DNA of 64,000 bases from Pseudofulvibacter geojedonensis (lineage in GTDB: Bacteria; Bacteroidota; Bacteroidia; Flavobacteriales; Flavobacteriaceae): contig NZ_JBHTJM010000001.1 in assembly GCF_042675745.1 (NCBI RefSeq), positions 110,343 through 174,342 of the forward strand. Direction: 5' to 3'. A program made the translations under genes and the position numbers. Of this stretch, positions 1 through 7,338 are shown piece by piece. The notes beneath the pieces were generated by a model, which saw only the letters and a list, made by a program, of their open reading frames with translations, was not told where the DNA came from and did not search any database. Numbering within the stretch: position 1 is the first letter of the stretch; each line of letters opens with the position of its first letter.

Positions 1-1143
1 AGAGCCGAATTGATTAACAACGAATGGGTAAACAGTAGACCTTTATTTTTTAGTAGCGATGAATATTCTGTAGGTCATCCTTCTATTAGTAGCGATGGAA
101 AATATTTCTTTTTTACTTCAGACATGCCTGGTGGTTATGGAGGAACAGATATTTATGTTTGTGAAGTACACGAACGTGGAGGCTTAAAAAAACCCATGAA
201 TTTAGGACCAATTATTAATACAGAAGGGAATGAAATGTTTCCGTTTTTCCATCAAAAAGAAAACAGATTATATTTTTCTTCAGATGGTCATTTAGGTTTA
301 GGACAGCTAGATATATTTACAGCAGAATTAAAAGATAACACATATAGTAATGTAACCAACCTTGGAGAACCTGTGAATAGTATTGCAGATGATTTTGCTT
401 ATAATTTAAATGAGTTAGGAAACGAAGGATTTCTTTCTTCAAACCGAGAAGGTGGCGTTGGAGACGATGATATATATACTTTTACCAGAAGAAGAGACTT
501 TACACTTAAAGGTAGAATAACAGATAAGATAACCAAAGAACCACTTGAGGGAGCTACTATAATACTGTCTGATAGCGATGGAAATATTTTACATGAAGTA
601 GTTACAGCTGAAGATGGTTACTATGAAAAACTAATCAAAAGAAATCATAACTATCAAATAAATGGTGATAAACCAAAATTTGAGAACGATTTTAAAGCCT
701 TCAACTCATTTAATCAAGAAGAATATACAGAAATGATTGTAAATCTTGAATTAGATCCGCTTAGAGATATGAATATATTAGCTGGATTAAGTGCAGATAT
801 TATTTACTTTGATTTTGATAAATGGGATATTAGAGAAGATGCAAAACCTGAGCTCAACAAAATTATTGCGGTAATGAATAAATACAAAAATATGGTTATT
901 CATATTGAATCTCACACAGATTCTAGAGGATCTGCAGCGTATAATGAAAAACTCTCTTCTAAAAGAGCAGAATCAACTTATAATTACTTTATAGAGCAAG
1001 GTATAGAAACAAGTAGAATAACATCTCATAAAGGATATGGAGAATATCAATTAACTAATGATTGCGGGGATGGTAAAAAGTGTAATGAAGATCAACATCA
1101 AGCAAATAGACGAACAGAATTTGTGATTGAGAAAATGAATTAA
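1..1143 (+). CDS. OmpA family protein with beta-propeller (PorE-like), 5' truncated
   Basis: The reading frame is already open at base 1 (codons aga-gcc-gaa precede the first TTG), so the N-terminus lies outside the window. What remains shows WD40-like PD40 beta-propeller strands (SSDGKYFFFTSD, FLSSNREGG), then a carboxypeptidase-regulatory-like beta-sandwich (LKGRITDKITKEPLEGATIIL, about residues 170-235), and a C-terminal OmpA peptidoglycan-binding domain (about 265-377, with FDFDKWDI, SHTDSRG and the NRRTEF ending). This order matches PorE and its paralogues, which anchor the type IX secretion/gliding machinery to peptidoglycan. In this family the gene usually follows a PorP/SprF-like gene, which cannot be seen here. 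It could be a paralogue rather than PorE itself. Stop TAA at 1141-1143. Confidence 0.85.
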   Translation, partial: RAELINNEWVNSRPLFFSSDEYSVGHPSISSDGKYFFFTSDMPGGYGGTDIYVCEVHERGGLKKPMNLGPIINTEGNEMFPFFHQKENRLYFSSDGHLGLGQLDIFTAELKDNTYSNVTNLGEPVNSIADDFAYNLNELGNEGFLSSNREGGVGDDDIYTFTRRRDFTLKGRITDKITKEPLEGATIILSDSDGNILHEVVTAEDGYYEKLIKRNHNYQINGDKPKFENDFKAFNSFNQEEYTEMIVNLELDPLRDMNILAGLSADIIYFDFDKWDIREDAKPELNKIIAVMNKYKNMVIHIESHTDSRGSAAYNEKLSSKRAESTYNYFIEQGIETSRITSHKGYGEYQLTNDCGDGKKCNEDQHQANRRTEFVIEKMN

Positions 1144-1269
1144 AACATCACCTTTTATAGTGATATCATCAATATAACTGTTTATTTTTTAAATAAAAAT
1201 CATTATTTTAACAAATATTACGTATATTTATAATCCCAAAAAACTCATTCCTCTAAAAATTACTATTAT

Positions 1270-1390
1270 TAAAAAGTAGTTAAACAATTATCAATAAAAT
1301 AATCTAGAGACTACTTCGTATATTTAAATTATCGAAGATTGTGTAATTATTAGGGTTTAAGTCGATATAATGCGGAGTGGTTCTCTTTTT
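1270..1390 (+). ncRNA. structured RNA-like repeat, copy 1
   Basis: A 15-bp stem pairs AGAGACTACTTCGTA (1306-1320) with 1371-1386, allowing three G-U pairs and one bulged T. It is followed by a T run (1386-1390). Inside it lies a 45-nt segment (1324-1368) identical to copy 2, which contains a second 6-bp stem, TATCGA (1330-1335) with TCGATA (1362-1367). An upstream AAGTAGT (1274-1280) can alternatively pair with ACTACTT (1310-1316) of the left arm. The plus orientation is inferred from the T run. I do not recognise the family. It could be a small RNA, a terminator-like element or a short mobile palindrome. Confidence 0.55.
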
Positions 1391-1432
1391 ATACAAACCA
1401 AGTAATAAATTCCCCCATCAAAAAAATACTTA

Positions 1433-1549
1433 CTAAAATGTAGTTAATCAAATTTTTAAATATTATAACTACTTCACGTAATTAAATTATCGAAGATTGT
1501 GTAATTATTAGGGTTTAAGTCGATATCATGTGAAGTAGTTATTTTTTTT
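1433..1549 (+). ncRNA. structured RNA-like repeat, copy 2
   Basis: Second copy, 158 bp after the first. A perfect 15-bp stem (one G-U) joins 1465-1479 to 1528-1542 and runs directly into eight T residues (1542-1549). The core at 1482-1526 is identical to 1324-1368, but the arms differ from copy 1 while still pairing: a G-C pair of copy 1 is an A-U pair here, and several copy 1 wobbles are Watson-Crick here. GTAGTTA (1440-1446) can compete for the left arm (1466-1472), as in copy 1. The T run touches the pdxH stop codon on the other strand. The conserved pairing argues for RNA (or single-stranded DNA) structure rather than a linear binding site. Confidence 0.55.
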
Positions 1550-2192
1550 ATGGAGCTAATCTATCTATCTTCCAAGAAAAATCCTCTTCTAGCTTATACC
1601 TTATTCTGTCATGAAGTCTATTTGGTCTACCTTGCCAAAATTCAATTTCAACCGGTTTTACAATATACCCTCCCCAATGTTCTGGCCTCGGTATTTCTTT
1701 TCCTTCATAATACAATTCTAACTCCTTCAACTTGTTTTCTAGGTCTTTTTTTTGAACCACTTTACTTTGATTAGACACGTGTGCACCTAGCTGACTTCCT
1801 CTAGGCCTACTAGCAAAATAACCATCTGATACTGAATTAGAAACCTTTTCTGCTTTACCCTTTATAATTACTTGCTTTTCGGCAGAATGCCAAAAAAAAG
1901 ACAAACAAACCTGATTATTATGAGCTATAGCTTTTCCCTTTTCACTATTGTAATTAGTATAAAAAATAAATCCTTCGTGAGTATATTTTTTTAACAGTAC
2001 TACTCTACTTTTTGGAAAACCATCTTTACCAATTGTAGATACAGTCATTGCATTAGCTTCATCAACCGTATCTGACCTGTCCACTTCATAAAACCAAGTT
2101 TGAAATAATTGCAATGGATTATCTGGAACATTATTTAATAATAGTTCAGACTTCTCATAAGACTTCCTGTAATTACTTAAATCCTTTTGCAT
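1548..2192 (-). CDS. pdxH: pyridoxamine/pyridoxine 5'-phosphate oxidase
   Basis: FMN-dependent enzyme that oxidises pyridoxamine or pyridoxine 5'-phosphate to pyridoxal 5'-phosphate, the last step of vitamin B6 synthesis and salvage. The protein (about 214 aa, normal length) has the N-terminal DLSNYRKSYEKSEL stretch typical of Bacteroidota PdxH, the FMN-binding block (SRVVLLKKY then FIFYTNYNSEKG), the SRPRGSQLGAHVSNQS segment, and the C-terminal dimerisation signature EFWQGRPNRLHDR. An in-frame ATG three codons upstream (2201) is possible, but it lies only 13 nt from a -7-like box (2215-2222), so the MQKDL start is preferred. It is a stand-alone gene, convergent with the repeat region. Confidence 0.95.
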   Translation of the reverse strand: MQKDLSNYRKSYEKSELLLNNVPDNPLQLFQTWFYEVDRSDTVDEANAMTVSTIGKDGFPKSRVVLLKKYTHEGFIFYTNYNSEKGKAIAHNNQVCLSFFWHSAEKQVIIKGKAEKVSNSVSDGYFASRPRGSQLGAHVSNQSKVVQKKDLENKLKELELYYEGKEIPRPEHWGGYIVKPVEIEFWQGRPNRLHDRIRYKLEEDFSWKIDRLAP

Positions 2193-2214
2193 TAAAATCA
2201 TATTAATTGATACA

Positions 2215-2222
2215 CAAAAGTA
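2215..2222 (-). promoter_or_regulatory. candidate pdxH -7 box
   Basis: On the minus strand this reads TACTTTTG, matching the Bacteroidota TANNTTTG consensus, about 23 nt before the preferred pdxH start. No TTG -33 element is seen at the expected 17-23 nt spacing, so the call is weak. Confidence 0.35.
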
Positions 2223-2266
2223 GTTTTTAAATCAGTTTTAATCGTTATTTTTATAAAAAACATTTT

Positions 2267-2692
2267 ATGAAATTTACTTGTTCTGTTTGCATAAATAAAC
2301 CTGTTAATACTGTTATTGAAGAGTTTTTAAACCCAGAATCTCTTAAAAGAAGCATGAAGGGTTTTATTAAAAAAGAATTAATTAGTGGAGAACTTCATGC
2401 TACTGGAGCTAAAAGTAAATTATACTACGATAAGTTTGAAATGGAAGAAACTATTTTAGAAAACAATCTACCCATGTTTTTCTATGCTCAATACGACCAT
2501 ACACATATGAGTAATACTATGAAAACTACCTTTAAGCCTTTATCTGATAATGAAACTCAAATAATCACAGAGATTCATTATACAATTTTTAAAGGTTTTG
2601 TAATTAAAATCATATCGAAATTATTTCCTAATTTTTTCAAAAAACAAACTCAAAAATGGTTAAATGAGTTTAAGAAATATACAGAAAAATAA
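2267..2692 (+). CDS. SRPBCC (START-like) domain protein
   Basis: A 141-residue cytosolic protein with no signal peptide. The alternating beta pattern opening with CSVCINKPVNTVIEEFLNPESL and ending in a long amphipathic helix (FFKKQTQKWLNEFKKY) fits the SRPBCC/polyketide-cyclase-like hydrophobic ligand-binding fold of about 140-150 aa. Ligand and reaction are unknown. It runs divergently from pdxH and convergently with the T9SS cargo gene, so it is probably monocistronic. Fold assignment is by pattern only; no catalytic residue is recognisable. Confidence 0.75.
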   Translation: MKFTCSVCINKPVNTVIEEFLNPESLKRSMKGFIKKELISGELHATGAKSKLYYDKFEMEETILENNLPMFFYAQYDHTHMSNTMKTTFKPLSDNETQIITEIHYTIFKGFVIKIISKLFPNFFKKQTQKWLNEFKKYTEK

Positions 2693-2710
2693 GTATAAAT
2701 TATAACAGCA

Positions 2711-4402
2711 TTAATAGTTAAGATAAACCCAACCATTATATTTAGTATTAGTATGACATCCTGAATTATCACCTAAATTTAACATATAATAATAAGATCC
2801 TGTAGGTAAAAGTCCACTCCCTCCTTTATTAGATTCTCCATTCCAATCATTAGAATATCCCTTAGTTTTTTCATATAAAAGATCTCCCCATCTATTAAAA
2901 ACTTTTAATGTAGCATTAGGATAAAATTCTATATTAAGAATAATAAAACTATCATTTACACTATCTCCATTAGGTGTAAAAGAATCTGAAACTTCAATTA
3001 TAGGAGAATTAATAACCGAAACTGTAAAACTCTGATTATAAGGGCAAGTTGAATTATAACCTAAATACCTATATATTGTTTGGTTTGTTGTTATGTTTAA
3101 GCCAGGAGAGAGCATTTCACCATTTCCGTTAGGCAATGTATAATAGTTTCCTGCTGTTAAATCTGGTAATATATAATTATTACAGACTTCTATATCTGAA
3201 GGAAAGTTAGTATCATACTCAAAAACTCTTGCTGTTCCTGAATTAACTCCATCAATATCACTCCCAGGTAATCCTAAAATAAATTTATTTCCTTCATTAT
3301 TTATAGCTATATCTATTCCATCTCCTAAAGCTTCTCCACAAACTCTATTTTCTAATAGAATCCACTCATTCGCTTCGTTACTTTTATAAACTTCTACATA
3401 ACCACTAGTATTATCTCCATAAGCATGTTCTGCTCCTATTGCTAAAATATTTCCTTCAGAATTTAAACTCACATTAAAAACACCATCGTTTAAAGCTCCT
3501 CTTATATCATTTCCTATTTGAGTCCAATTACCTGAAACATTTTTAAATACTCTCGCATAACCAGTAAAATTATCACTTAAAATATAATCTTGTCTGGCAG
3601 CAATTGCCAAAATATTACCCTGAGAATTAAAACTAACCCTACTTAAATAATCATAAGCTGCATCTCCTACTATATCATTTCCTACTTGTACCCAACTATC
3701 ATTTATATTTTCAAAAACTTTTACTCTACCAGCTCTATCCATACCATTTACATTGCTATGTTCTGCCCCTATAGCAATCATATTTCCTTCAGAATTCAAA
3801 CTTATATTTCCTCCAAAAAAACTAGCTTGCTCACTTTCAATTATATCACTACCTATTTGCTCCCAATTTCCAAAAACAAACCTATAAATCATAACTTTAT
3901 TACCATAATAAGCAGAAACAGCAAGTATGTTACCTTCATCGTTTAAACTTATGCTATTGCCAAAGTCAAAAAAAGAGGTGTTTCCGTAGATTGAATTACC
4001 TATTTGTTGCCATGATCCTGAAACATTTTCATAAACCCTAACAATGCCATGATTAAAGCCATTTTCATCATTACCTAAACCGCCTATAGCAAGAATATTA
4101 CCATTATTACTTAAACTAATTGTAGATGAATAATCATAAGCTCCTGTTCCGTATATAGCATCACCAAATTGAACCCAATTTCCTTCTTCATTTTTAAAAA
4201 CCTTCACATAACCGCAATGGTATTCTCCATTATCTGTTGTATTATTTCCAGATATAGCTATTGTATTTCCATCTCCACTTATCTCAGTATGAGAACCATA
4301 AAAATCCCCCTCATCAAGCCCATATAAATCTTGTCCTACTTGCACCCATTGCCCGTAAATTATTGAAGGAATGATAAATACTAAACATCTAAATAAATAC
4401 AT
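2711..4402 (-). CDS. secreted beta-propeller protein with T9SS type B sorting domain
   Basis: Predicted exported protein of about 563 aa. It starts with a short signal peptide (MYLFRCLVFIIPSIIYGQ), followed by at least six imperfect repeats of the form SLNSEGNILAIGA..., about 50-60 residues each. These resemble FG-GAP/Kelch-type propeller blades and carry a W-x-Q-(I/V)-G motif in each. The last ~90 residues are the gliding-motility-associated C-terminal (CHU_C/type B) sorting domain: SFTPNGDSVNDSF, LKVFNRWGDLLYEK and a final GWVYLNY. The protein is therefore expected to cross the outer membrane through type IX secretion. A GTG six codons upstream (4420) overlaps the rnz stop; the ATG at 4402 is preferred because it gives a clean signal peptide. 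Probably co-transcribed with rnz. Surface ligand unknown. Confidence 0.85.
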   Translation of the reverse strand: MYLFRCLVFIIPSIIYGQWVQVGQDLYGLDEGDFYGSHTEISGDGNTIAISGNNTTDNGEYHCGYVKVFKNEEGNWVQFGDAIYGTGAYDYSSTISLSNNGNILAIGGLGNDENGFNHGIVRVYENVSGSWQQIGNSIYGNTSFFDFGNSISLNDEGNILAVSAYYGNKVMIYRFVFGNWEQIGSDIIESEQASFFGGNISLNSEGNMIAIGAEHSNVNGMDRAGRVKVFENINDSWVQVGNDIVGDAAYDYLSRVSFNSQGNILAIAARQDYILSDNFTGYARVFKNVSGNWTQIGNDIRGALNDGVFNVSLNSEGNILAIGAEHAYGDNTSGYVEVYKSNEANEWILLENRVCGEALGDGIDIAINNEGNKFILGLPGSDIDGVNSGTARVFEYDTNFPSDIEVCNNYILPDLTAGNYYTLPNGNGEMLSPGLNITTNQTIYRYLGYNSTCPYNQSFTVSVINSPIIEVSDSFTPNGDSVNDSFIILNIEFYPNATLKVFNRWGDLLYEKTKGYSNDWNGESNKGGSGLLPTGSYYYMLNLGDNSGCHTNTKYNGWVYLNY

Positions 4403-4419
4403 ATTGTAAAATTTAATCA

Positions 4420-5328
4420 CTAACTAAAATTAAACTCTTTACCATCGTCTGCTAAATAAACATCACTAAACACTGTTTGTGCTTCTTTTTTAAAGCACTC
4501 TATATTATCATAACGAGTAGAATAATGTCCTAAAATTAATTTACCCACTCTTGCCTGTTTTGCAATAGTAGCAGCTTGTTTTGCTGTACTATGCTTTGTT
4601 TTTTGACATAAGTGTTCATGCTCTTCTAAAAAAGTACTTTCATGGTATAACACAGATGCATTAGTAATAATTGGGACTATTTTTTCGGTATAAGCAGTAT
4701 CACTACAAAATGCATAACTTTTAGGAGGTTCAGGATCTAAACTCAATAAATTATTAGCTATTACCTTTCCTGCTTTATTTGGTACATCTTTTCCTAGTTT
4801 GATATTTCTATAATAACATTGCTCTATATCATAATTCAAAACAGCATTTATATCAAGTTTTCTTTCACCTAACTTTTCTTTAAACAAAAAACCGTTAGTA
4901 TAAACCCTATGCTCTAACGGAATAGTATGAACTGTAACCTTATCATCTTCATATATCAACTCAGATGACTTATTTGTTAACTCATGAAAAATCAACTCAT
5001 AACCTCCATAAGAATTTCCTAACTTCAACAGCAACTCTATAGCTTCTTGGATACCTTTTGGCCCATATATATGAAGAGGAGCCTCTCTACCTAGTAACCT
5101 AAAGGTAGAAATTAAACCTATTAGACCATAAAAATGATCTCCATGCAGATGAGAAATAAAAATATTTTTTATTCTAGAAAATTTTACTTTAAATCTACGA
5201 AGTTGCACCTGAGTACCCTCTCCACAATCTATTAAAAATAAATTTCCTCTAATATCTAATACTTGTGATGTTGGATTAGTAAATGCTCTTGGAGTAGCTG
5301 AGTAACAGCCCAAAATGGTTAGTTTCAT
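4420..5328 (-). CDS. rnz: ribonuclease Z (tRNA 3' endonuclease)
   Basis: Metallo-beta-lactamase-fold endonuclease that trims the 3' trailer of precursor tRNAs. At 302 aa it is the normal length of the short bacterial form. Zinc ligands are visible: HLHGDH near residues 60-65, the later histidine in PLEHRVYTNGF, the aspartate in FCSDTAYTE and the histidine in LILGHYSTRY. The N-terminal GCYSATP...NPTSQVLDIRGNLFLIDCGEGTQ block is diagnostic. It lies 88 nt downstream of the small pyrB-linked gene; that gap holds a long hairpin ending 11 nt before the ATG, suggesting either separation from the pyr operon or control of rnz itself. Confidence 0.96.
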   Translation of the reverse strand: MKLTILGCYSATPRAFTNPTSQVLDIRGNLFLIDCGEGTQVQLRRFKVKFSRIKNIFISHLHGDHFYGLIGLISTFRLLGREAPLHIYGPKGIQEAIELLLKLGNSYGGYELIFHELTNKSSELIYEDDKVTVHTIPLEHRVYTNGFLFKEKLGERKLDINAVLNYDIEQCYYRNIKLGKDVPNKAGKVIANNLLSLDPEPPKSYAFCSDTAYTEKIVPIITNASVLYHESTFLEEHEHLCQKTKHSTAKQAATIAKQARVGKLILGHYSTRYDNIECFKKEAQTVFSDVYLADDGKEFNFS

Positions 5329-5338
5329 GTATAAATCA

Positions 5339-5400
5339 AAATGTCATTCAGAAAAAAGGCAAATAACAATTTTAAATTAGCCTTAATCTGAACGACATTT
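5339..5400 (-). promoter_or_regulatory. nested hairpin in the rnz leader
   Basis: Outer arms 5339-5352 and 5387-5400 form a 14-bp stem with a single wobble or mismatch. Within it AAGGC/GCCTT (5356-5360 with 5380-5384) forms a second stem which, on the minus strand, is followed by TTTTTT. The whole 62-nt element sits between the pyrB-linked gene and rnz, 11 nt from the rnz start codon. It could be an intra-operon terminator or attenuator, a processing site, or an rnz leader element. Confidence 0.6.
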
Positions 5401-5416
5401 ACATATTTTTAATTGA

Positions 5417-5752
5417 TTAAATTGCTAAATCACGCTCTATTTCTTCCATTTCTATTATGTCGTGCGCCTCTTGAAGCGTAGGGACAATAGTTAATTCTTC
5501 TGGTACATCATCAATTTTAATTTTAGATGAGACTATAACAAATGATTTATTAGATTCGTTTTTATGCTTTTTAGAAATCGACAAAAAATCATTTATTGCA
5601 TTTGGCAACATTTCTTTAACTGAAAATAAGTTAACTATAATATTATCATTAGAAAAATCTTTGTGTTTTTCTTCTATTTTAGAAACCAACTCTATAATAG
5701 TTGCTCTTTCTTGTGTAATTATTGTAGTATTCCCCGTTTTACTAAAAATCAT
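5417..5752 (-). CDS. conserved small protein coupled to pyrB
   Basis: A 111-aa soluble acidic protein whose start overlaps the pyrB stop by four bases (ATGA), implying translational coupling. It begins MIFSKTGNTTIITQERATI, and its alternating strand/helix pattern (IIVNLFSV...FLSISKKH...SFVIVSS...IVPTLQEAHDIIEMEEIER) resembles a STAS-like fold, with a C-terminal TLQEAHDIIEMEEIERDL helix as in anti-anti-sigma-like proteins. No catalytic motif is visible. Its position between pyrB and rnz may have caused name transfer in databases; nothing in the sequence supports nuclease activity. Function unknown. Confidence 0.8.
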   Translation of the reverse strand: MIFSKTGNTTIITQERATIIELVSKIEEKHKDFSNDNIIVNLFSVKEMLPNAINDFLSISKKHKNESNKSFVIVSSKIKIDDVPEELTIVPTLQEAHDIIEMEEIERDLAI

Positions 5753-6681
5753 ACTTTTTTTATTTTCGAAGCTAATAAATATATTACTGCCATCCTAATT
5801 GCCACACCATTTTCTACCTGATTTAAAATAATAGCCTGATCTGAATCTGCAACATCGCTAGTTATCTCTACTCCTCTATTTATAGGACCTGGGTGCATTA
5901 TAACGACTTCTTTGTCTAAAGAATCTAATAGCTGCTTATTCACACCAAACTGTTGAGTATACTCTCTTGTAGATGGAAAATAACTAATATCCAATCTTTC
6001 ATTTTGTATGCGCAGCATATTAGCAACATCTGCCCATTCTAAAGCTTTTCTTAAATTGGTTTCTACTTGAACACCTAATTTTTCTATATGCTTTGGGATT
6101 AATGTTTTGGGTCCACAAACTTTAACATTAGCTCCTTGTTTTTGTAGTGCAAAAACATTTGACAAAGCTACCCTGGAATGTAAAATATCTCCAACAATAA
6201 CCACATTTTTACCAGAAACCTCTCCTAACCTCTCTCTGATAGAATATGAATCTAATAACGCTTGTGTTGGATGCTCATGAGCTCCATCTCCAGCGTTTAC
6301 TATACTTGCTCCTATGTGTTTGGATAAAAAGACACCTGCTCCTGGATTCGGATGTCTCATCACAACCATATCTACTTTCATAGATAAGATATTATTTACC
6401 GTATCTACAAGTGTTTCTCCTTTTTTTACTGATGATTGCGCAGCTGAAAAATTAATTACATCTGCCGACAATCTTTTTTCTGCTAACTCAAAAGATAACT
6501 TTGTACGTGTAGAGTTTTCAAAAAACAAATTTGCTATTGTAATATCTCTTAAAGAAGGTACTTTTTTTATGGGTCTGTTTATTACTTCTTTAAAATGGTC
6601 TGCAGTTTCAAAAATTAACTGAATATCTTCAGGTTGAAGATATTTAATTCCTAATAAATGATTAACACTTAACTCACTCAT
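5749..6681 (-). CDS. pyrB: aspartate carbamoyltransferase catalytic subunit
   Basis: Catalyses carbamoyl phosphate + aspartate to N-carbamoyl-aspartate, the committed step of de novo pyrimidine synthesis. The 310-aa length is typical. The carbamoyl-phosphate loop FFENSTRTKLSFE (about residues 53-65), the HPTQALLDSYSI segment, the mobile lysine region (SSVKKGETLVDT) and the HPGPINRGVEI aspartate-side motif are all present. It lies 9 nt downstream of pyrR and overlaps the next small gene by 4 nt, forming a pyrR-pyrB unit. No regulatory pyrI subunit gene is present nearby. Confidence 0.97.
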   Translation of the reverse strand: MSELSVNHLLGIKYLQPEDIQLIFETADHFKEVINRPIKKVPSLRDITIANLFFENSTRTKLSFELAEKRLSADVINFSAAQSSVKKGETLVDTVNNILSMKVDMVVMRHPNPGAGVFLSKHIGASIVNAGDGAHEHPTQALLDSYSIRERLGEVSGKNVVIVGDILHSRVALSNVFALQKQGANVKVCGPKTLIPKHIEKLGVQVETNLRKALEWADVANMLRIQNERLDISYFPSTREYTQQFGVNKQLLDSLDKEVVIMHPGPINRGVEITSDVADSDQAIILNQVENGVAIRMAVIYLLASKIKKV

Positions 6682-6690
6682 TTCCTATCT

Positions 6691-7230
6691 TTATTTAGAT
6701 ATTAAATAAACGGCATCTTCGCCATCTTGTTCTTTCCACAATACTTTTACCTTCTCCTTGTTGATAGCATCTACTTGTCTTCCTCTATAATTTGGTTGAA
6801 TAGGTAAATGTCTACTAAACCTTCTATCAATTAGAGTAAAAAGCTCTATTTCTTTTGGTCTTCCAAAAGACTGTATAGCTGTTAATGCTGAACGTATACT
6901 CCTACCGGTATACAATACATCATCAATAAAGACAACTTTTTTATCCTCAACCAAAAAATTAATTTCTGTACTATTAGCCTCTAATGGTTTATCTCCTCTT
7001 CTAAAATCATCTCTATAGAAAGTTATATCTAACGTTCCTATAGTTATATTAGGTATCTTATAATAATTTTCTAATAAGTCTTTAATACGATTAGCTAAAA
7101 AGGTTCCTCTGGGCTGTAAACCAATTAAAACAGCATTTGAAAAATCGTCATGATTTTCTATTAATTGGCAAGTTAAACGATGCAAAATAACATTAACTTC
7201 TTTTGCATTCAATAACACTTTTTCATTCAT
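6691..7230 (-). CDS. pyrR: bifunctional pyr operon regulator / uracil phosphoribosyltransferase
   Basis: PyrR family phosphoribosyltransferase of about 179 aa. The PRPP-binding signature VVFIDDVLYTGRSIRSA is intact, with the LIGLQPRGTFLANRI loop upstream and the C-terminal TLIDRRFSRHLPIQPNYRGRQVD block characteristic of PyrR. In Firmicutes PyrR binds pyr mRNA to attenuate transcription when UMP is high; whether it regulates in Bacteroidota is not shown by sequence. The ATG at 7230 is chosen over an in-frame TTG at 7239. It heads the pyrR-pyrB operon, with a -7 box and an inverted repeat directly upstream. Confidence 0.95.
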   Translation of the reverse strand: MNEKVLLNAKEVNVILHRLTCQLIENHDDFSNAVLIGLQPRGTFLANRIKDLLENYYKIPNITIGTLDITFYRDDFRRGDKPLEANSTEINFLVEDKKVVFIDDVLYTGRSIRSALTAIQSFGRPKEIELFTLIDRRFSRHLPIQPNYRGRQVDAINKEKVKVLWKEQDGEDAVYLISK

Positions 7231-7233
7231 GTG

Positions 7234-7263
7234 TTCCAAAAGATTATTTGGAATACAAAACTA
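7234..7263 (-). promoter_or_regulatory. pyrR promoter -7 box and start-proximal inverted repeat
   Basis: On the minus strand TAGTTTTG (7256-7263) fits the TANNTTTG -7 consensus. Between it and the pyrR ATG lies a perfect 7-bp inverted repeat with a 6-nt loop, TTCCAAA (7234-7240) and TTTGGAA (7247-7253). It spans the expected transcription start and ends 3 nt before the start codon. It could be an operator or a leader hairpin that hides the start. Confidence 0.5.
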
Positions 7264-7284
7264 CGGATAAATCTCTATATAATA

Positions 7285-7321
7285 AAAAAACCTCCCAAAT
7301 GAATTTGAGAGGTTTTTTTAT
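7285..7321 (-). terminator. rpsA terminator
   Basis: Inverted repeat AAACCTC...CAAAT / ATTTG...GAGGTTT with one internal mismatch and flanking A and T runs on both sides, 18 nt beyond the rpsA stop. The symmetric A/T tracts could make it work in either direction. Confidence 0.85.
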
Positions 7322-7338
7322 CTAGAAATAAACTAAGT

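Noticed and set aside
1306..1549. Tandem repeats as integron attC sites
   Set aside because: No RYYYAAC/GTTRRRY core sites and no integrase gene; the conserved part is the loop rather than the ends.
1550..1774. Plus-strand open frame opposite pdxH
   Set aside because: Antisense shadow of pdxH with no recognisable features.
5417..5752. Calling the small pyrB-linked gene a second ribonuclease Z
   Set aside because: It has no metallo-beta-lactamase motif; the true rnz is the next gene.
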